Counted from the stretch's first letter, positions 36,506 to 48,766 are shown. The stretch: DNA of 64,000 nt from Icerya purchasi (GCA_039619475.1 CM077116.1:106065164-106129163), one strand, 5' to 3'. The notes: generated from the letters alone by a model not told the origin. A program made the numbers and translations.

Positions 36506-38131
36506 ATAAAAAGGGCAATTACGAAGGAAAAGGTAAAAGGAAAGACTTAGAAGCAAACATACAGTAGCAATTGAAACCGACGCAAATAATTACACGGAGC
36601 TGAGAAGAAAGGTTGAACGAAAGAAATTTTAAGAGCCGGTTAGGTTATAAAATCTCTTTCGTTTTCATTGAATCTATTTGGCAACTGTTTAGGGTGTCTT
36701 CTAGTAATCGTCACGTTCCATTTGGACTAGTGCACACGTCGTAATATAATAAGTAGAAAACTTTTGAAAAATTTTCTTCTTTTAACTGTCATTTTCTCTG
36801 CGGTAGTGGAACAATCATCAAAATATAATGAAAATGTGAACATAACGAATATTTTACGAATAAACGTTTAAACTGAATATATGATTCAGCTGGAAAAGAG
36901 AAAAAAACACACCAGCAGAGATATAAATGTTGGAGATTTATTATCTAAATATGTGGAGGGTGACCGTTGAATTAGTGACCACCTTTAATCTAGGGGAAAC
37001 AGAAGAAATATTGGTGGAAGCCAAAAACGTAGTATCTGAATTTTTGAATAATAACTAAATAGGTAGACTACATTTAATTATGCTAAGTTAAAATTTTTCA
37101 AGAAAACAAAGAGTGTGATTCAGGTCTCTTTTAGATTCAGATCACGTAAAATATCGTTTTTGATTTTTTCATTCCTGCTCTATATTTATCCTTATCCTGA
37201 TATGTTATTCTTTTCTTTTTTCTAGCAATAAAACTGGGACATGGCAGAAACGTTTCTAGCGTACTTTATTTAATCTTCATATAGTTATAATTTTTCATTA
37301 TTTTTATTAACTAATCCATCAAGATACAGCTCTATACATAATCGGGACAGCGGCGAGACGTAACGGGAGCTTTATGGGTCTATGTCCCACCAAGTTTTCC
37401 TGCAACTTTGTAAATATGTAATTTTATATAAGAATGCGTTCGAAACAGGGATATATGTGCCATGCTAGTTGTAACGATCTGCTATCGGTGTCTCAGAGTA
37501 GGATGTTTCACACACTGCTTATAGCTGGTGGGACTAATTCGATTTAGACTTACCGGAAGTCTTCCAAAATTGTGACGATTCCAGCTACTGGAAGTGAAGA
37601 TGCACATTTTTATGACCGAAGTAGGACTAAATTCGTCATGATGACGTTTCCAATTATGCAGAATTTGTAGAAATAAATGGCTCTATTCTGTATGTTTCCG
37701 CTTGTTGAGTGTACTTTAAGTGCGTTCGTCGCATTTAACCGTCAGTGGTTTAACCATTTTTTCCGCTTTCCCTTGTTTTATACCCTCGTTCGTTCTGGTT
37801 GTGTAGACGGCTGAAAACGTAATAAGGAATATTTTAAATATAAATTTTCCTCAGCTGCCGTTATCGGAAAAAATTTAAAAAAAAAAGAGGTAGACCGACA
37901 CCCAAAATTAAGCTATCTATATAAATTCAGAGTAACTCAAAACGGTGAATATAATCGATATTTTAATTCGTATATTTTTTGGATTCCGGGCTGTATCGTT
38001 TATCCTGCTTTCCGCGTGTTTTGTTTTTTTCCAATAAAAACATTTAAAAAAACTTGACTTAGATGAGATTCTTCTGATTTGAAACACATTTACATAAGAA
38101 AGAAAAAAAAAACATGAACTTTCAAAAATCC
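36506..38131. other. Intergenic stretch, no gene recognised
   Basis: No supported gene or element. The sequence up to 38131 is the pre-insertion flank of the I-like fragment that follows. Confidence 0.4.
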
Positions 38132-38139
38132 ATACGAAC
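38132..38139. repeat. Target-site duplication, left copy (I-like fragment)
   Basis: ATACGAAC, repeated at 39176-39183. If the two following T bases are counted on both sides, the match is 10 bp. Confidence 0.75.
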
Positions 38140-39175
38140 TTTTTTTTTTTGGGTTCGTCTACAAGGACATTGGCCTAAGAACTAAGGAAATAGGAGGCAA
38201 GAGGCTCAGATTTTTAAACGATTAGAGATAGCTGACAAAAAAGAATCAAGAGCCTGGACAACAGAAGGATAGGGAAGGGAGAGAATGAACGAAGCACTAT
38301 ATGGAGTGAGAATACCAATTAGTAAAATGGAGGAGTAGAAAGCAGCTTGCTCGGTTACAAGAGACGAACATCTGAACATGTGATCGGGATCACACACAAA
38401 TTGGATATTGGAGGGGGATGCAATGGACAAAAAGGACCGGCACAAGAGAGTAACGGAGAAGCGTGGAAGGAAGCAAACTGTGTCCAAAGCACAGGCGGCA
38501 GATCGCAGAGATGTTGGAGCAACGCATGGAAGAAAAGTCAAGAAACTAGGGGAAACGAGGAAGGGAAGGCTGAATAGACAAGAATAAGGAATCCGGGTTG
38601 GAGAATGAGGAGACGGTAAGAGTCAAATCATAGTTTAGAATGAGCAGCTGCAGACAGAACGGTAATATTGAAAGAAGAGAAAACAGAAAAAACCTACTGG
38701 AAGAGAAAGATAACGCAGCGAATGAGTCAACTAACTTATTACTCTCAATTCTGGTATGACCCGGTATCCAAAATGAGTCCGTTTGGATTAAGTGAGAAAG
38801 GAAAATATCATGGATTAAGGAGTGAATGAGAAGAATAACGTAATCGGTTGAGTGAGGAGGGAGAGGAGATGCAACAGTCTGCAGCACGCTTTGAGCATCC
38901 GACAGAATAATGATATTTCGAGAAACAAGAGAGGACCTGATAAAAAGAAGGGCACACAGAATAGCAGAGGACTCCGCATAGAAGATAGAGCAAAAGGAGG
39001 GAAGTTTAAAGGATTCAACATAATTTAGAGAAGGACAGAAAAAAACTTCACCAACACTATTGGGTCCTTTGGAGTCATCAGTGAAAATCAAAAAATGGTT
39101 AGGGAAAAAAGAGCTTAGATTCAGTAAAAATTCTGATCTAACAACATTATGAATGACAAGTTTAGGAGGAATCGG
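38140..39175 (-). pseudogene. 5'-truncated I-like LINE fragment: RNase H and C-terminus
   Basis: A 1,036-bp insertion. The minus strand opens at the 39175 junction inside ORF2 and reads into RNase H: FLIFTDDSKGPNSVG (about 39090; TD of the usual TDGSK kept), FYAESSAILCALL (Glu kept), IILSDAQSVLQTV (Asp kept) and DSFWIPGHTRIESNKLVD (about 38770, final Asp kept). A frameshift near 38545 leads to the C-terminal region, where CDPDHMFRC looks like the His/Cys part of the usual terminal zinc motif, ending in a stop at 38206. The 3' end is an A-tail (T run at 38140-38150). The ORF segment 38546-39175 is open over 210 codons, so the copy is fairly young. An 8-10-bp duplication brackets it. Its right flank runs into the hAT relic. 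Confidence 0.85.
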
Positions 39176-39183
39176 ATACGAAC
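39176..39183. repeat. Target-site duplication, right copy (I-like fragment)
   Basis: ATACGAAC, partner of 38132-38139. Confidence 0.75.
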
Positions 39184-39627
39184 TTACTAAGTAAGCACTG
39201 CTAGGCACGCAAAATATTAGACAACGCTTATTGGTAAAACATAATAAACAGGTGACACTAAAAACAGGTGTATCTTAAAAAAAATAAATGACTGCGTAAA
39301 ATTTTATGGAAAACTGGAATTTATTACGCGGATATAGTGAAAGAGATAATTTCTAAAATCACGGTGTTTTTCGTGAACTACTTGATATTTTGCCCGAAAT
39401 AGATATAATTTTAAAACAACATTTAGATTCAGCGACTGTTTTTATGGGAAGGTCAAATACAGTTCAAAAGGAGATTTTACAAAGTACATTTTCTGCATGT
39501 CAAGAAAAGAAATTGAAAAACAAATTAAAGTCAATTTTTAGCAATTCAGTGCAACGAACGTACCGACATCTCGAATTACTGCCATAATTCTCGTACTTAG
39601 ATATTTAGAATCGACCATTCGGAGTTG

Positions 39628-39878
39628 TCAAAAATGTAGTATGGAATTGTATAATAATAAGTAGTTCTTTTTTGTTTGTAGTTCTTTTTATTATTATTAT
39701 TAGTATTATTATTTTGTTTGTTTACACCTTGTGTAATTATGAAAATTAATTGTAATGAAATATTGTAACATATGTAACATACTTGTCAAATAAACGATAA
39801 TAAGAGTGTTGGGTACTCGCAGACGGGCAGTATGCCTTGCGGAACCCACAGCTTATTTAAAAAAAAAAAAAAAAAAAA
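39628..39878 (+). mobile_element. LINE 3' tail inserted in the hAT relic
   Basis: About 250 bp with no hAT similarity separates two segments that are adjacent in the transposase (LVLRYLES and YYGSLCERFW). It ends in A(20) at 39859-39878 and carries AATAAA at about 39790, so it is best read as the 5'-truncated 3' end of a retrotransposon. The AATAAACGATAATAAG just upstream of the last 55 bases could mark the end of one tail and the start of a second. No target duplication could be matched. Confidence 0.5.
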
Positions 39879-40756
39879 TAAAATATTACGGTTCTTTATG
39901 TGAAAGATTTTGGAGTTGTTTGAGTGTCACAGATCAGTTAATGCGGTTTTTAGTAGAACTGATTGAAAACGAATTGAAATGTTTAACTTCAGGTATACTT
40001 TTTAAGCTTACGACATAATGCTATGATGGTGCTAGTGTAATGTCTGTCGCGCACCAGTGCCGTATAAATGAAATCGAAACAAAGATACAAATATATCCAC
40101 TTCGTCCGTTGTTACGCTTGCCGGTTCAATTTAATGTTACCAAAAATTATATAGTGAAAATTGTTTTTTTTCGAACTTACCTGCAATTTCTGATTTTTTT
40201 TCAAGTTCGTTTCACAGATCTTGATATACTGGAATTGTCAAACACGCTGGAACGATCGGGACGGTAAATGTGGTTCATGAGAATCCTAAAAATTAATAGA
40301 ATGATTCGAACTGCTGAAGGAAAAATGCGATGAAACAGTTACAGGAAGACTTTCAGTTTATGAAATACATTATAAAATCCTAACTTTTTATTTTGGTTTA
40401 ATCTATTTCGTAAAATTTTTCCGACATACTATTCAATCAGTTTTAATTTTAAAAGGTAAAAGTATAGCTGTTCTAAAAGGTATATGAAAAATTAAAAAAA
40501 AATCGTATACGAAATTCGATAATCTACTTTTAAATTTGATTCAAATGAAGCTGAAATTCGTTTAAATTCTAGTAAACAAAGAAAAGTAATCGCAGAAGGC
40601 AATAAAAGAAGTATGCGACACGATAATTATTCAATTATAAGAAAGACTCATACAGACGTTATTTAGAGACCGCTAATTTAGTAAATATTAAAAATCAGAA
40701 ATCATTTCCCTACATCAGTGTTTGAATCGGTCGTTCAAGTTTATCCAATGATAGAG

Positions 40757-40766
40757 ATAAGTCTAA
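40757..40766. repeat. Target-site duplication, left copy (R1-like LINE)
   Basis: ATAAGTCTAA, identical to 42718-42727. Confidence 0.9.
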
Positions 40767-42717
40767 TATTTTTTTTTTTGTAAATTCATTTATTATAAAA
40801 TACAATTTTACAATAGTAGTATTATGGCCTGGGGATCACTTTTTGCTGTACTCGCTTGTCAGTGATCCGCAGGTCATCACAATTATATTAACTGAGTACG
40901 CGACTTAACGTTAATACCTAATTATTTAAATGTACTTCTTTTTGTTTATCATTATTTCATTTACATATTAAACAGTTATTTGTATGTTTTTCCGGTTGGT
41001 AAACCATTTTTGATTGATTTCTTTTATTTTATGTTTTATCCTGATTTTACTAAAGTTTGGACAGCTTAAAAAGGTATGATCCAGAGTATCCATTATGTCT
41101 TTTTTACAGTTTGTAGATGTGTTTTTTTCTGTTATTTTATATTTTTTGAGGTATTCTCCAAAATTTCCATGTCCTGTTAAAAATTGAGTGAGGTAGAAAT
41201 TAGGTTTTAGTGTCTTATTTTTAAGTCTTTCTTCTATGTTGGGAATTAGTTTAAAGGTTCTTCTTCCGTTTTTTCAGCATTATACTCCTCTTGCCGGAGG
41301 TTGTTGTTTTTAATTTTTATTTCTTTTATATTTTCTTTTTTTTTGTTTGTCGGTAATGCTTGATGATTTTGTTGCTTTAATTTCATTACTTTTTTGTATC
41401 TGTAAGTCAACAGGTAGTATTCCTGCAATTACATTGGTTGCAGTGTGCGGTACTGCTCTATATGCAGATATAATTCCCATTAATATTTTCCGTTGCTCTT
41501 TTCTAATCTTTTTTTTGTCTTCTTTTTTCATTTTGGGGTAGTGGATTATGCTGCTATATTCTATTATGGACCTAAATAGCGTCGAATATATAATTTTTCT
41601 GTCTGTAGATTTGATGCCAAAAGTACTGTTGTATAGAGCAATTATTTTGCTGTAAACTTTTTTGATTTTTCCTACTATGTAATCGATGCGATTAGTGAAA
41701 TTGAGGTTTTTATCTAATATGATGCCCAGATACTTCATTTAATTATTTAAAGATATGTTTGAATCTTACAGTTTGAGTTCCCTTCCTATGTCTTTTTTTA
41801 TATTTTCTTTTTTGTGTTTCCTTGTTACTAAAATGCTGTTTGTTTTCTCCGGATTTATTTTTAGCCTTAATTGTTTCAACGTGTTATTTATTGCCTTGAT
41901 GATGATGTTAATTGATTTGATATCTTTGACATCCTGAATCTCTGCTATTAATAGAAGATCATCTGCATAGCTTTCCATATTATTCCCGTTAGGGTCACAT
42001 ATATTATGTACCTTAGCCATCGCAATGTTAAAAATAGTTGGGGATAGTGCCGACCCCTGCGGTACTCCTGCTTTTAGTGTTTGTCGATATATTATTGTTT
42101 TATTATTATAGAATCTTATTTCTCTGCTAATTAGAAAACTTTTAATTGTGTCTAGCAAGTCATCTTGAATATTGTTTTTTAATACAGGTGTCTATTGCAT
42201 TTTCCGTAGATTTCTTTTTTATATAGCCGAACTGATATCTGTGTACCATTTTTCTTGTTGTGACCTGTTCTTCTAATTTAAGTCGTATTATTTTCTCATA
42301 AACTTTTCCTAAATTAGGCAAGATTGCAATGGGTCTGTATGAGTTTGGCATGGTCGGATCTTTCCCTGGTTTATTTAGTAGTTTTATTTTACAAGTTTTC
42401 GAGAAATAGGGGAAATAATTAAGTTCAAGATATTTATTGTAAATTGTGAGTAAAATGTCTGGGTTATTTTCATGAATTATTTTTATCATTTTATTTGATG
42501 TTCCATCCGGTCCGTTTGCTTTTCTGTTGTTTAAGTTCTTGATTATGTGATTGATTTCATATAGTTCGATGGACAATTTAGTATCTTCACTGAGTTTTTT
42601 GGATAATCTGGTATTGTATCATTTACTTGTGGGAATAGTTTTTCGCATATCAATTCATACTTTTCCCTTTCGTCTGTTACAGTTTAATTCTGGTCATTTT
42701 TCAGCGGGGGGAAATAT
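40767..42717 (-). pseudogene. 5'-truncated R1-like LINE inserted in the hAT relic
   Basis: Minus-strand ORF2 fragment of 1,951 bp. RT motifs: NNRKANGPDGTSNKMIK (about 42515), NSYRPIAILPNLGKVYEKII (about 42340), KAGVPQGSALSPTIFNIAM (about 42075), YADDLLLIA (41958-41969 encodes YADD; catalytic DD intact) and MKYLGIILDKNLNFTNRID (41738 on). The C-terminal region follows: AYRAVPHTATNVIAGILPVD (about 41460), TQFLTGHGNFGEYL (about 41190) and TLDHTFLSCPNFSKI (about 41085), the last two forming the usual TGHG and His/Cys motif of R1-type elements. The first catalytic Asp segment lies in the break near 42160, where a frameshift has removed it. Stops occur near 41766 and 41739, and a frameshift near 41310. 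The 3' end is a short A-tail (T run 40768-40779). It is flanked by a perfect 10-bp duplication. R1 relatives are usually site-specific; this copy sits in a transposon gene. Confidence 0.85.
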
Positions 42718-42727
42718 ATAAGTCTAA
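42718..42727. repeat. Target-site duplication, right copy (R1-like LINE)
   Basis: ATAAGTCTAA, identical to 40757-40766. Confidence 0.9.
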
Positions 42728-43060
42728 ATTAAAAACGGAGTTAAAAATCATTTATTCTCCAGAAAAGATTTTCACTGCGTTATCATCGGTTGACTGAATA
42801 TGTTTTCTTGTTTGTCAGGGAAAATGGATTAAATGGTACTTTTAGTGAAACGATTAAAATAATTCAAACTAATCATTTTTAAACTTTTAAAAGGCTAAAA
42901 ACATTTTTAAGGAATGCAACAACTAACGAAAGACGTAATGCTTTAGCAATGTTTGATTTTGGTGAATAAAAAAATTTAATTCATAATGTGAAATTCGTGA
43001 CTTCGATGAAAAACTGATCAAACATTTTATATTTCGATAAAAGAAATTCGAATACAAAAA

Positions 43061-44861
43061 ATAGTATAATTTATTTCCTCTTTATTTTTTATTTATTATT
43101 TTAAACGAATTAATTTAAACATTAAATGTATATATGTAGTTTTTGCCACAGTTATTTTTTAATTAATTGCTAAATTAAATTTACTTTGAAGTATTCTTCC
43201 TTATGGATTCATCGATAAAGAAGCAAACATTTTTGGTAAGATATTTTATTAAAAATTTAATGTCATCGCTTTATTTAATTGCTGTTTTTATTTTGTAATA
43301 TCTGAAATGAAACAATAAATTAAAATCGTATAAGATTGTCGGACAGTATTATAAACTTACTTTCATCATTACTGTGTTTTTAACCGTTCAAATAACTCTA
43401 GGGTTTTGTTTGTTTTAAAAAATTTGCCCTTCCCCTTAGATTTATTAACCACGCAATGCCACTGAACTGGTGCGTGCGAATTATTTCAAAAATGAGATAA
43501 TTGATAATAGTTACGCGGTGGGTAAAACGGCGAAACTATCGACGTACACAGGTTAGTTAGCTGCACTGGTGTAAATCATTTACAAATCGCACTCATCACA
43601 GACAACGAAAGAGGAAATTGGGATGTTTAAAAGTATCTAAAGTCATTTCTGTTGCCCACATTTACACGTGAAATTAAAGAATGTGTTAATATTGAGTTAT
43701 GTATTAATAGAGAGACAGCCATTACGATGATACACATGTGATCAATTACTTTGGAACGATTATTCGATCAGATTTGTTTTCCAGCGAACATTTTTAACCC
43801 ATTTTGCGGGTTCCAGCGAAACCGGTTTATCATTCAGAACTTGGATGGATTAATCGTAATCATGTTTTATTCCTTCGCATTTTTCTTTTTTTTCTCTACA
43901 TCGCGGTAACTCGTTAAATTTGTCGATTCGAACCGTGCGAACAGTGGACAGCGAGCGTGTACCGTAAATGTCCGAAAGCTTATTCTTAAGCCGGTATTTT
44001 ATATTATTAATTTGCATAACCGAGTTCTACATTAATCGGTGTAAACGATGCGATATTAAATTTCTCTACCGCAGACCGGAGTACAAAGTATCACATTACG
44101 TTGCCACTACGTGTTTAGTGCTTTTCAATCGACTTCTTCCAAAACATCAAAATCGCAACTCAAAAATACTTTGAATAATACTTTTATAAGGGGGCCGAAA
44201 ACGTAGTTTTATTTGTATTTTTTCTCTTCACCGAACCTTTGAGTAGCGTTAGATTTTTGACGCTTTGTATTTATTGAAACTTCATTTTCGGAATCGGCCC
44301 GTTATGCCGTCTACAATTTTGCATAGACCCGAAAAAAAAATTAAACAGCTATCTCCCTCTCTTTTCATTTATTCATTTCGATTCCGAACATTGTGCATGA
44401 CTCTTCTGTAAGGTAAAAATAATTTCCTTCATTCCATCTCGGCGGGCTATTTAAATAGAACTCCTTTGACCACCTCTTTTCTCTCCTTTGTATGTTTTTC
44501 GGTTTGATGAGTGATCGTTTGACAAATATAATAAAGGAAAAAAAAAGTCCGCATCTTTTTTGGATCAGTCGACCATTTTTCGCTGGTATATTCAACATGG
44601 GTCGTGAGTCCACAGCGTTTTTCCGCAGAGCAGACACGTAAAGTAACGGCATGATGCGAAGAAAATATAAACACAATATCGGTAAACATTGAAGATCGAT
44701 ATTTTTATCATGTAGAAACCTTCCGGAAATCACTAATTTTGTAAAAATTGTTCGGTACACTAAATTTTGAAGGACGAGTTTGAATGCGGGAGAAAATGGA
44801 AAAACACGTGCAAATTGGCGAGGAATTGGCTGAATTTTATAAAACTGCGTGCTAATCTTAA
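43061..44861. other. Intergenic stretch, no gene recognised
   Basis: It may include the unseen 3' end of the hAT element just after 43060. The overlapping frames at 44365-44760 show no family motif. The right edge is the pre-insertion flank of the I-like element. Confidence 0.4.

Positions 44862-44888
<27 letters not shown>
44862..44888. repeat. Poly(T) run, the poly(A) tail of the I-like LINE
   Basis: An uninterrupted run of about 27 T, read as A on the element's coding strand. It marks the 3' end of the insertion. Confidence 0.9.
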
Positions 44889-44895
<7 letters not shown>

Positions 44896-44971
44896 AAATA
44901 ATAGTAAGGATTTCCATGCGCTGTGTTTAACTACTGAGGCTATTACAGCACATGGAGCCTACTTAGGAAGG

Positions 44972-47900
44972 TTAAACTCTATGGTATAGGCCGCTGCTAC
45001 GCACGAAAGCCAACATAGCTGCGACCGCAGACGGAACGTTCGATAAGATCTTAGAGATAGAGGTGGTAGTGAAATAGGTGGATCTTGGTGCCGCAAAAGA
45101 GAAACATTCGAGAAGGAGGTGAGATGTAGACGGGGCGCTTGGTTGACCACAGAAGAATCAGACATTTGGGGGTGCTTGTCCCGTGAAGATATACCCATGC
45201 GAAAGGGTTGTGTGACCTGTTCGGAGGCGATTCAAGACAGAAAAATCTCTGCGAGAAATTTCGTCTATGGGCCACCAGGGTTCTGTGGTTGATTTTATGC
45301 TTCGGAGGAATGTACTTGCGGATTTCCATTCCCGCTGCCATTCTTCTCCAGTTTGGTGCATAAATAAATGGGCCATTGTGGGGGGAAGAGGGGTATTACA
45401 TGGCATTGGAGAGAATAGTGTCGCCTGAGCTGCTCGATTGACGCGCTCATTACCTGGGACTCCTACATGGGCCGGCACCCATAGGAAGGATATTTCAGAG
45501 TTTAGGTGGTATAGTCTGTATAGTAGGTAGTGGACTTTTCTTATCAGGGGGTTTTTGGGTTTTATTTCTGAAATAAGTTGAAGGGAATTTAAGGAGTCAG
45601 TTATAAGTAGGGCCTTTTGGGACTGGGGGTTAGTATCAGTATAGTGTTGAATGCAGAATACAATCGCATATATTTCAGCGTCCAGTGCTGTGCAGCAATC
45701 ATGCAGTCTGACTGACTCTGCTGTTTTTGATACTTCGAAGGAGCATGCCGCCGGTGACTGATAACCTTTTGCCTTCGCTCCATCTGTGTAGAGGCATACA
45801 TGATCGGTGTAGCTCGCTATGGTGTTTTTTACTATTTGTACTACGTTTGGGGGATATTGTGCTTTATTGAATTTTGTGAGAGATATGTTTATATTTGTGA
45901 TCGGCTGACTCCAGGGAGGTACAGTTATTGCGAAATCTGGTAAAGCTCTTGGGATTGAGGGGATTTGGAAATGATCCATAACTGAAAAAAGTTCAGGCGC
46001 TGGATCGTTCCCAAAACTCCCATTAGGGGATATGGTGGCCGGCTCGAGTGACGGGGTCTTAGTATTACTAAGGAGGGAGCTCAGTTCTTTAAAGTTGTAA
46101 TATTTCCTATAATAGGATAGTGGGGGACAACCTGCCAGTGCACACAAACTTACAACAGGAGTAGAGGGATGAGTGGAAAGAATAGACCGGAGGGCCGCAA
46201 AATGTACAGGATCTAAGGATCTTAGCACACTATTGGCGGCTGAGGAGTACACCTGGAACCCGTAATTGATTCGCGAAAGGATGATTGATCTATATATTGT
46301 AAGGAGTAATTTTGGATTTATGTTGTATTTGTAATTCGACAGATATTTTAGGATGGACAAGGATTTTAGACATTTAGCTTTGAGCTCACGTATGTGATCG
46401 CGCCAGGAGAGTTTTTTATCAAATATTAAGCCTGGAAACTTAACTGATGGACGGTTTGGGATAGGAACACCATTTAGACTCAGGAATATGCTGGAAAGTG
46501 CGTTTTGGCGTCCCCTGTGGAAATCAACACATATTGTTTTTGTTGAGGAGAAGGTCAAACCGTTGTCATTGGACCACTTTTGGAGCTTTTTTATGGATTT
46601 TTGTAGGATATTTTGAGCGTTTATAGGATGGTTGGATGATAGGGAGATGTTTAGGTCGTCCACATAGAGCCGGGACGTTACAGGGGCGGCAAGACAGTCA
46701 GTTAAGTCGTTAATGTAGTATATGAACAAGGTTGCACTTAAAGCAGAGCCTTGTGGTACACCATTTTCCAACAGCATCAGTTCAGACGTTGACGAACCAG
46801 TCGTAACTTGGATCGTTCTATTGTCTAAGAAGCTGCGTAGGTAATTACCCATTTTTCCGGTGATTCTCGTCGTTCGCAGTTTTAGTAGTAGGCCATGACG
46901 CCACAGGCGATCAAAAGCTTTCTCTAAATCGAAAAATACTGCATAGAGTTGCTGTTGACGCTGAAACGCCGAGAGTATCTGCCTTTGTAGGCTAAGTAGT
47001 TGGCTGACTGTTGATCTTGCCTCTCGCCCGCCGGCTTGGTTAGGAGAAAGAAGACTTTTCTGTTCGAGAAAAAACAGGAGACGCCTATTAACCATCTTCT
47101 CCAGCGTTTTGGAAATGACACTTAATAACGAGATAGGACGGTAACTTTCGGGAAGGGAAGGGTCTTTGTTTTCCTTTAGTATTGGGATTATATTTGCCGA
47201 CTTTCATTGCGCGGGGATGTTTCCAGAATTCCAGATTTGATTGTATATGTGTAGGAGAAAATGTTTTCCGGAAATTGGGAGGTACTTAAGCATGTATGGG
47301 TGGATGCCGTCGGGGCCAGGAGCAGTGTTGGATGTATGATGGTTGAGTTGGAAATTTAGTTCTGAGATGGTAAAATTACTATTGCATGATTCATTGGATT
47401 CGGGTGGAAAGTGCACTGGCTGTTGCTCTGCATGGTATTTCATGCTACGGAAAGCGGGGGGATACTTTTCTGATGACGATGCTGCGGTGAAGTGATTGGC
47501 AAACGCTTTGACAACGTTAGCTTCATCCGTTATTAGACTGCCATTGATGTTGAGAAGGACGCGTTTTGGGACAGTGCTAATTCCATTGATGGATTTTATT
47601 TTATTCCATATGGTCCTGTTTGACGTTGATGAGGAGATGGATGAAATAAACTGTGACCAGCACTCTTGCTTTTTGTCGCGAATGAGAGCTCTAACAAGGG
47701 CTCGGCACTTCTTGAAGGCTACTAAGTCAGATAGCGACCGAGACGATTTATACTTTCTGAGTGCTCGTTTACGCTGTTGGATTGCAATGTGGATCTCTTT
47801 GCTCCACCATGGTACTTTCTTAGCTCGAAAATTGTGGGAGATGGGTATCGATAAGTAGGCAGCATCTAGTATAGTATTAAGAAATATCTTTAAATTGTCT

Positions 47901-48682
47901 GATAGGGACTCGCTAGGAGCTGGGATTTTAATTCCGGCTGTGTATGCCGTCCAGTCTGCCTTGTGAAATGAGAATCTTGGGGGTCTTGGGATTGGTGGTG
48001 ATGGATGATATCCTGTGAAATGCAGAAATACAGGGAAATGATCGCTGGAGCAAAGGTCGTCATGGACAGATGATTTAAGTTTCGGGAGCAGTAATGGGGA
48101 TACTAATGCCAAGTCAATTGTTGAGAAAGTGTTATGGGAGAGGTTAAAATGTGTATGGTTAGGTGGGGGGAGAATGCACAAATCGTGCTCCGTTAGTATG
48201 TTTGTAATAATTGATCCATGTCTGTTGGTGGACGTCGCTCCCCATAGTGGGGAGTGAGCGTTAAAGTCTCCAAGTATGACCATTGGGCTTACTAGTTGAG
48301 ATATGGCATTTTGAAGGTCTGCCGAGTGTACCATATGGTTGGGGGGAAAGTAGCAGTTGCAGATCGTTAGTGTGGACCTCGATAGATTGTGTAAGAGAAC
48401 AGATATCGCTACCATCTGAAGGGGTGTATTCATTCTGACCGATACAGCCGTGATCGACGTGTGCACTAGAGTTGCTACTCCTCCGTTTACTCGGTTGCCT
48501 CCGATATTATCGCATCGGAATAGACTATAGTGTTTTATTCTTGGCTTGTCTCTAGGCTGTAAATGCGTCTTCTCCAAACAGGCTACTAATGGAGAATATG
48601 TGGCTAATAGGTGTTCTAGTTCGACTTGATGATTAATAAAACCTCTGCAGTTCCACTGCATAATTATATTATTACTCACCAT
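44972..48682 (-). pseudogene. I-like LINE ORF2: endonuclease, RT, RNase H, C-terminal Cys/His motif
   Basis: One frame from ATG at 48682 to TAA at 44972 (1,237 codons) with two internal TGA codons and no frameshift. Residues 1-225 are an AP-type endonuclease (MQWNCRG 8-14; CLEKTH 35-40 with Glu; GDFNAHSPLWG 138-148; SSDHFPV 212-218). The linker has PWWSKEI at 291-297. The RT runs from GPDGIHPYML (456-465) through FFDLEKAFDRLW (583-594), NGVPQGSALS (640-649) and YVDD (673-676), all catalytic residues present. RNase H has TDGAK (966-970), AEIYA (1002-1006) and TDSLNSL (1028-1034). WVPAHVGVPGNERVNRAA (1068-1085) has Asn where the last catalytic Asp is expected. The stop at codon 493 (47204-47206) falls where relatives have Trp. 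The stop at 45158-45160 falls at the first Cys of a CxxC-HxxxxC motif whose remainder (CGQP, then HLLLEC) is intact. The start follows ORF1 by 84 nt, so reinitiation or an internal start is inferred. Confidence 0.9.
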
Positions 48683-48766
48683 GTTGGGTGTTTCTGTGTT
48701 GTCCTGTGAAGTCTGTGAGTGTTGCTAGTCGATGTTTGATGTCAAGTTTGTCATAGTATTCGTGTG

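Larger units (their letters stand above)
39270..43060 (+). pseudogene. hAT transposase relic (ZMYM1/DUF4371-like), carrying two insertions
   Basis: Pieces of one hAT-type transposase can be followed along the plus strand. First: CVKFYGKLEF, GVFRELLDILPEIDIILKQH, SATVFMGRSNTVQKEILQS (39290-39490), then LVLRYLES in a shifted frame (about 39595). After the insertion at 39628-39878: YYGSLCERFWSCLSVTDQ (about 39883), CYDGASVMS (about 40019), IRTAEGKMR and FLFWFNLFRKIFPTYYS (about 40385) and VFESVVQVYPMIEI (about 40720). After the R1-like insertion (40767-42717): LKTELKIIYSPEKIF (about 42728), GTFSETIKIIQTNHF (about 42836), LKRLKTFLRNATTNERRNAL (about 42885) and KLIKHF, the C-terminal dimerisation region, fading near 43060. 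The N-terminal zinc finger is not seen. Frameshifts and stops are many. The order and motifs fit hAT transposases of the kind also domesticated as ZMYM1-like proteins. Terminal repeats were not found. Confidence 0.8.

Noticed and set aside
44365..45341. Several overlapping frames on the minus strand near the LINE 3' end
   Set aside because: Those from 44959 to 45341 are shadow frames of the LINE ORF2 C-terminus. Those from 44365 to 44760 have no motif.
47204..47206. Recoding or selenocysteine at the LINE TGA codons
   Set aside because: The positions are Trp and Cys in a transposon, other stops include TAA and TAG, and decay is general in the window. Ordinary mutation is enough.
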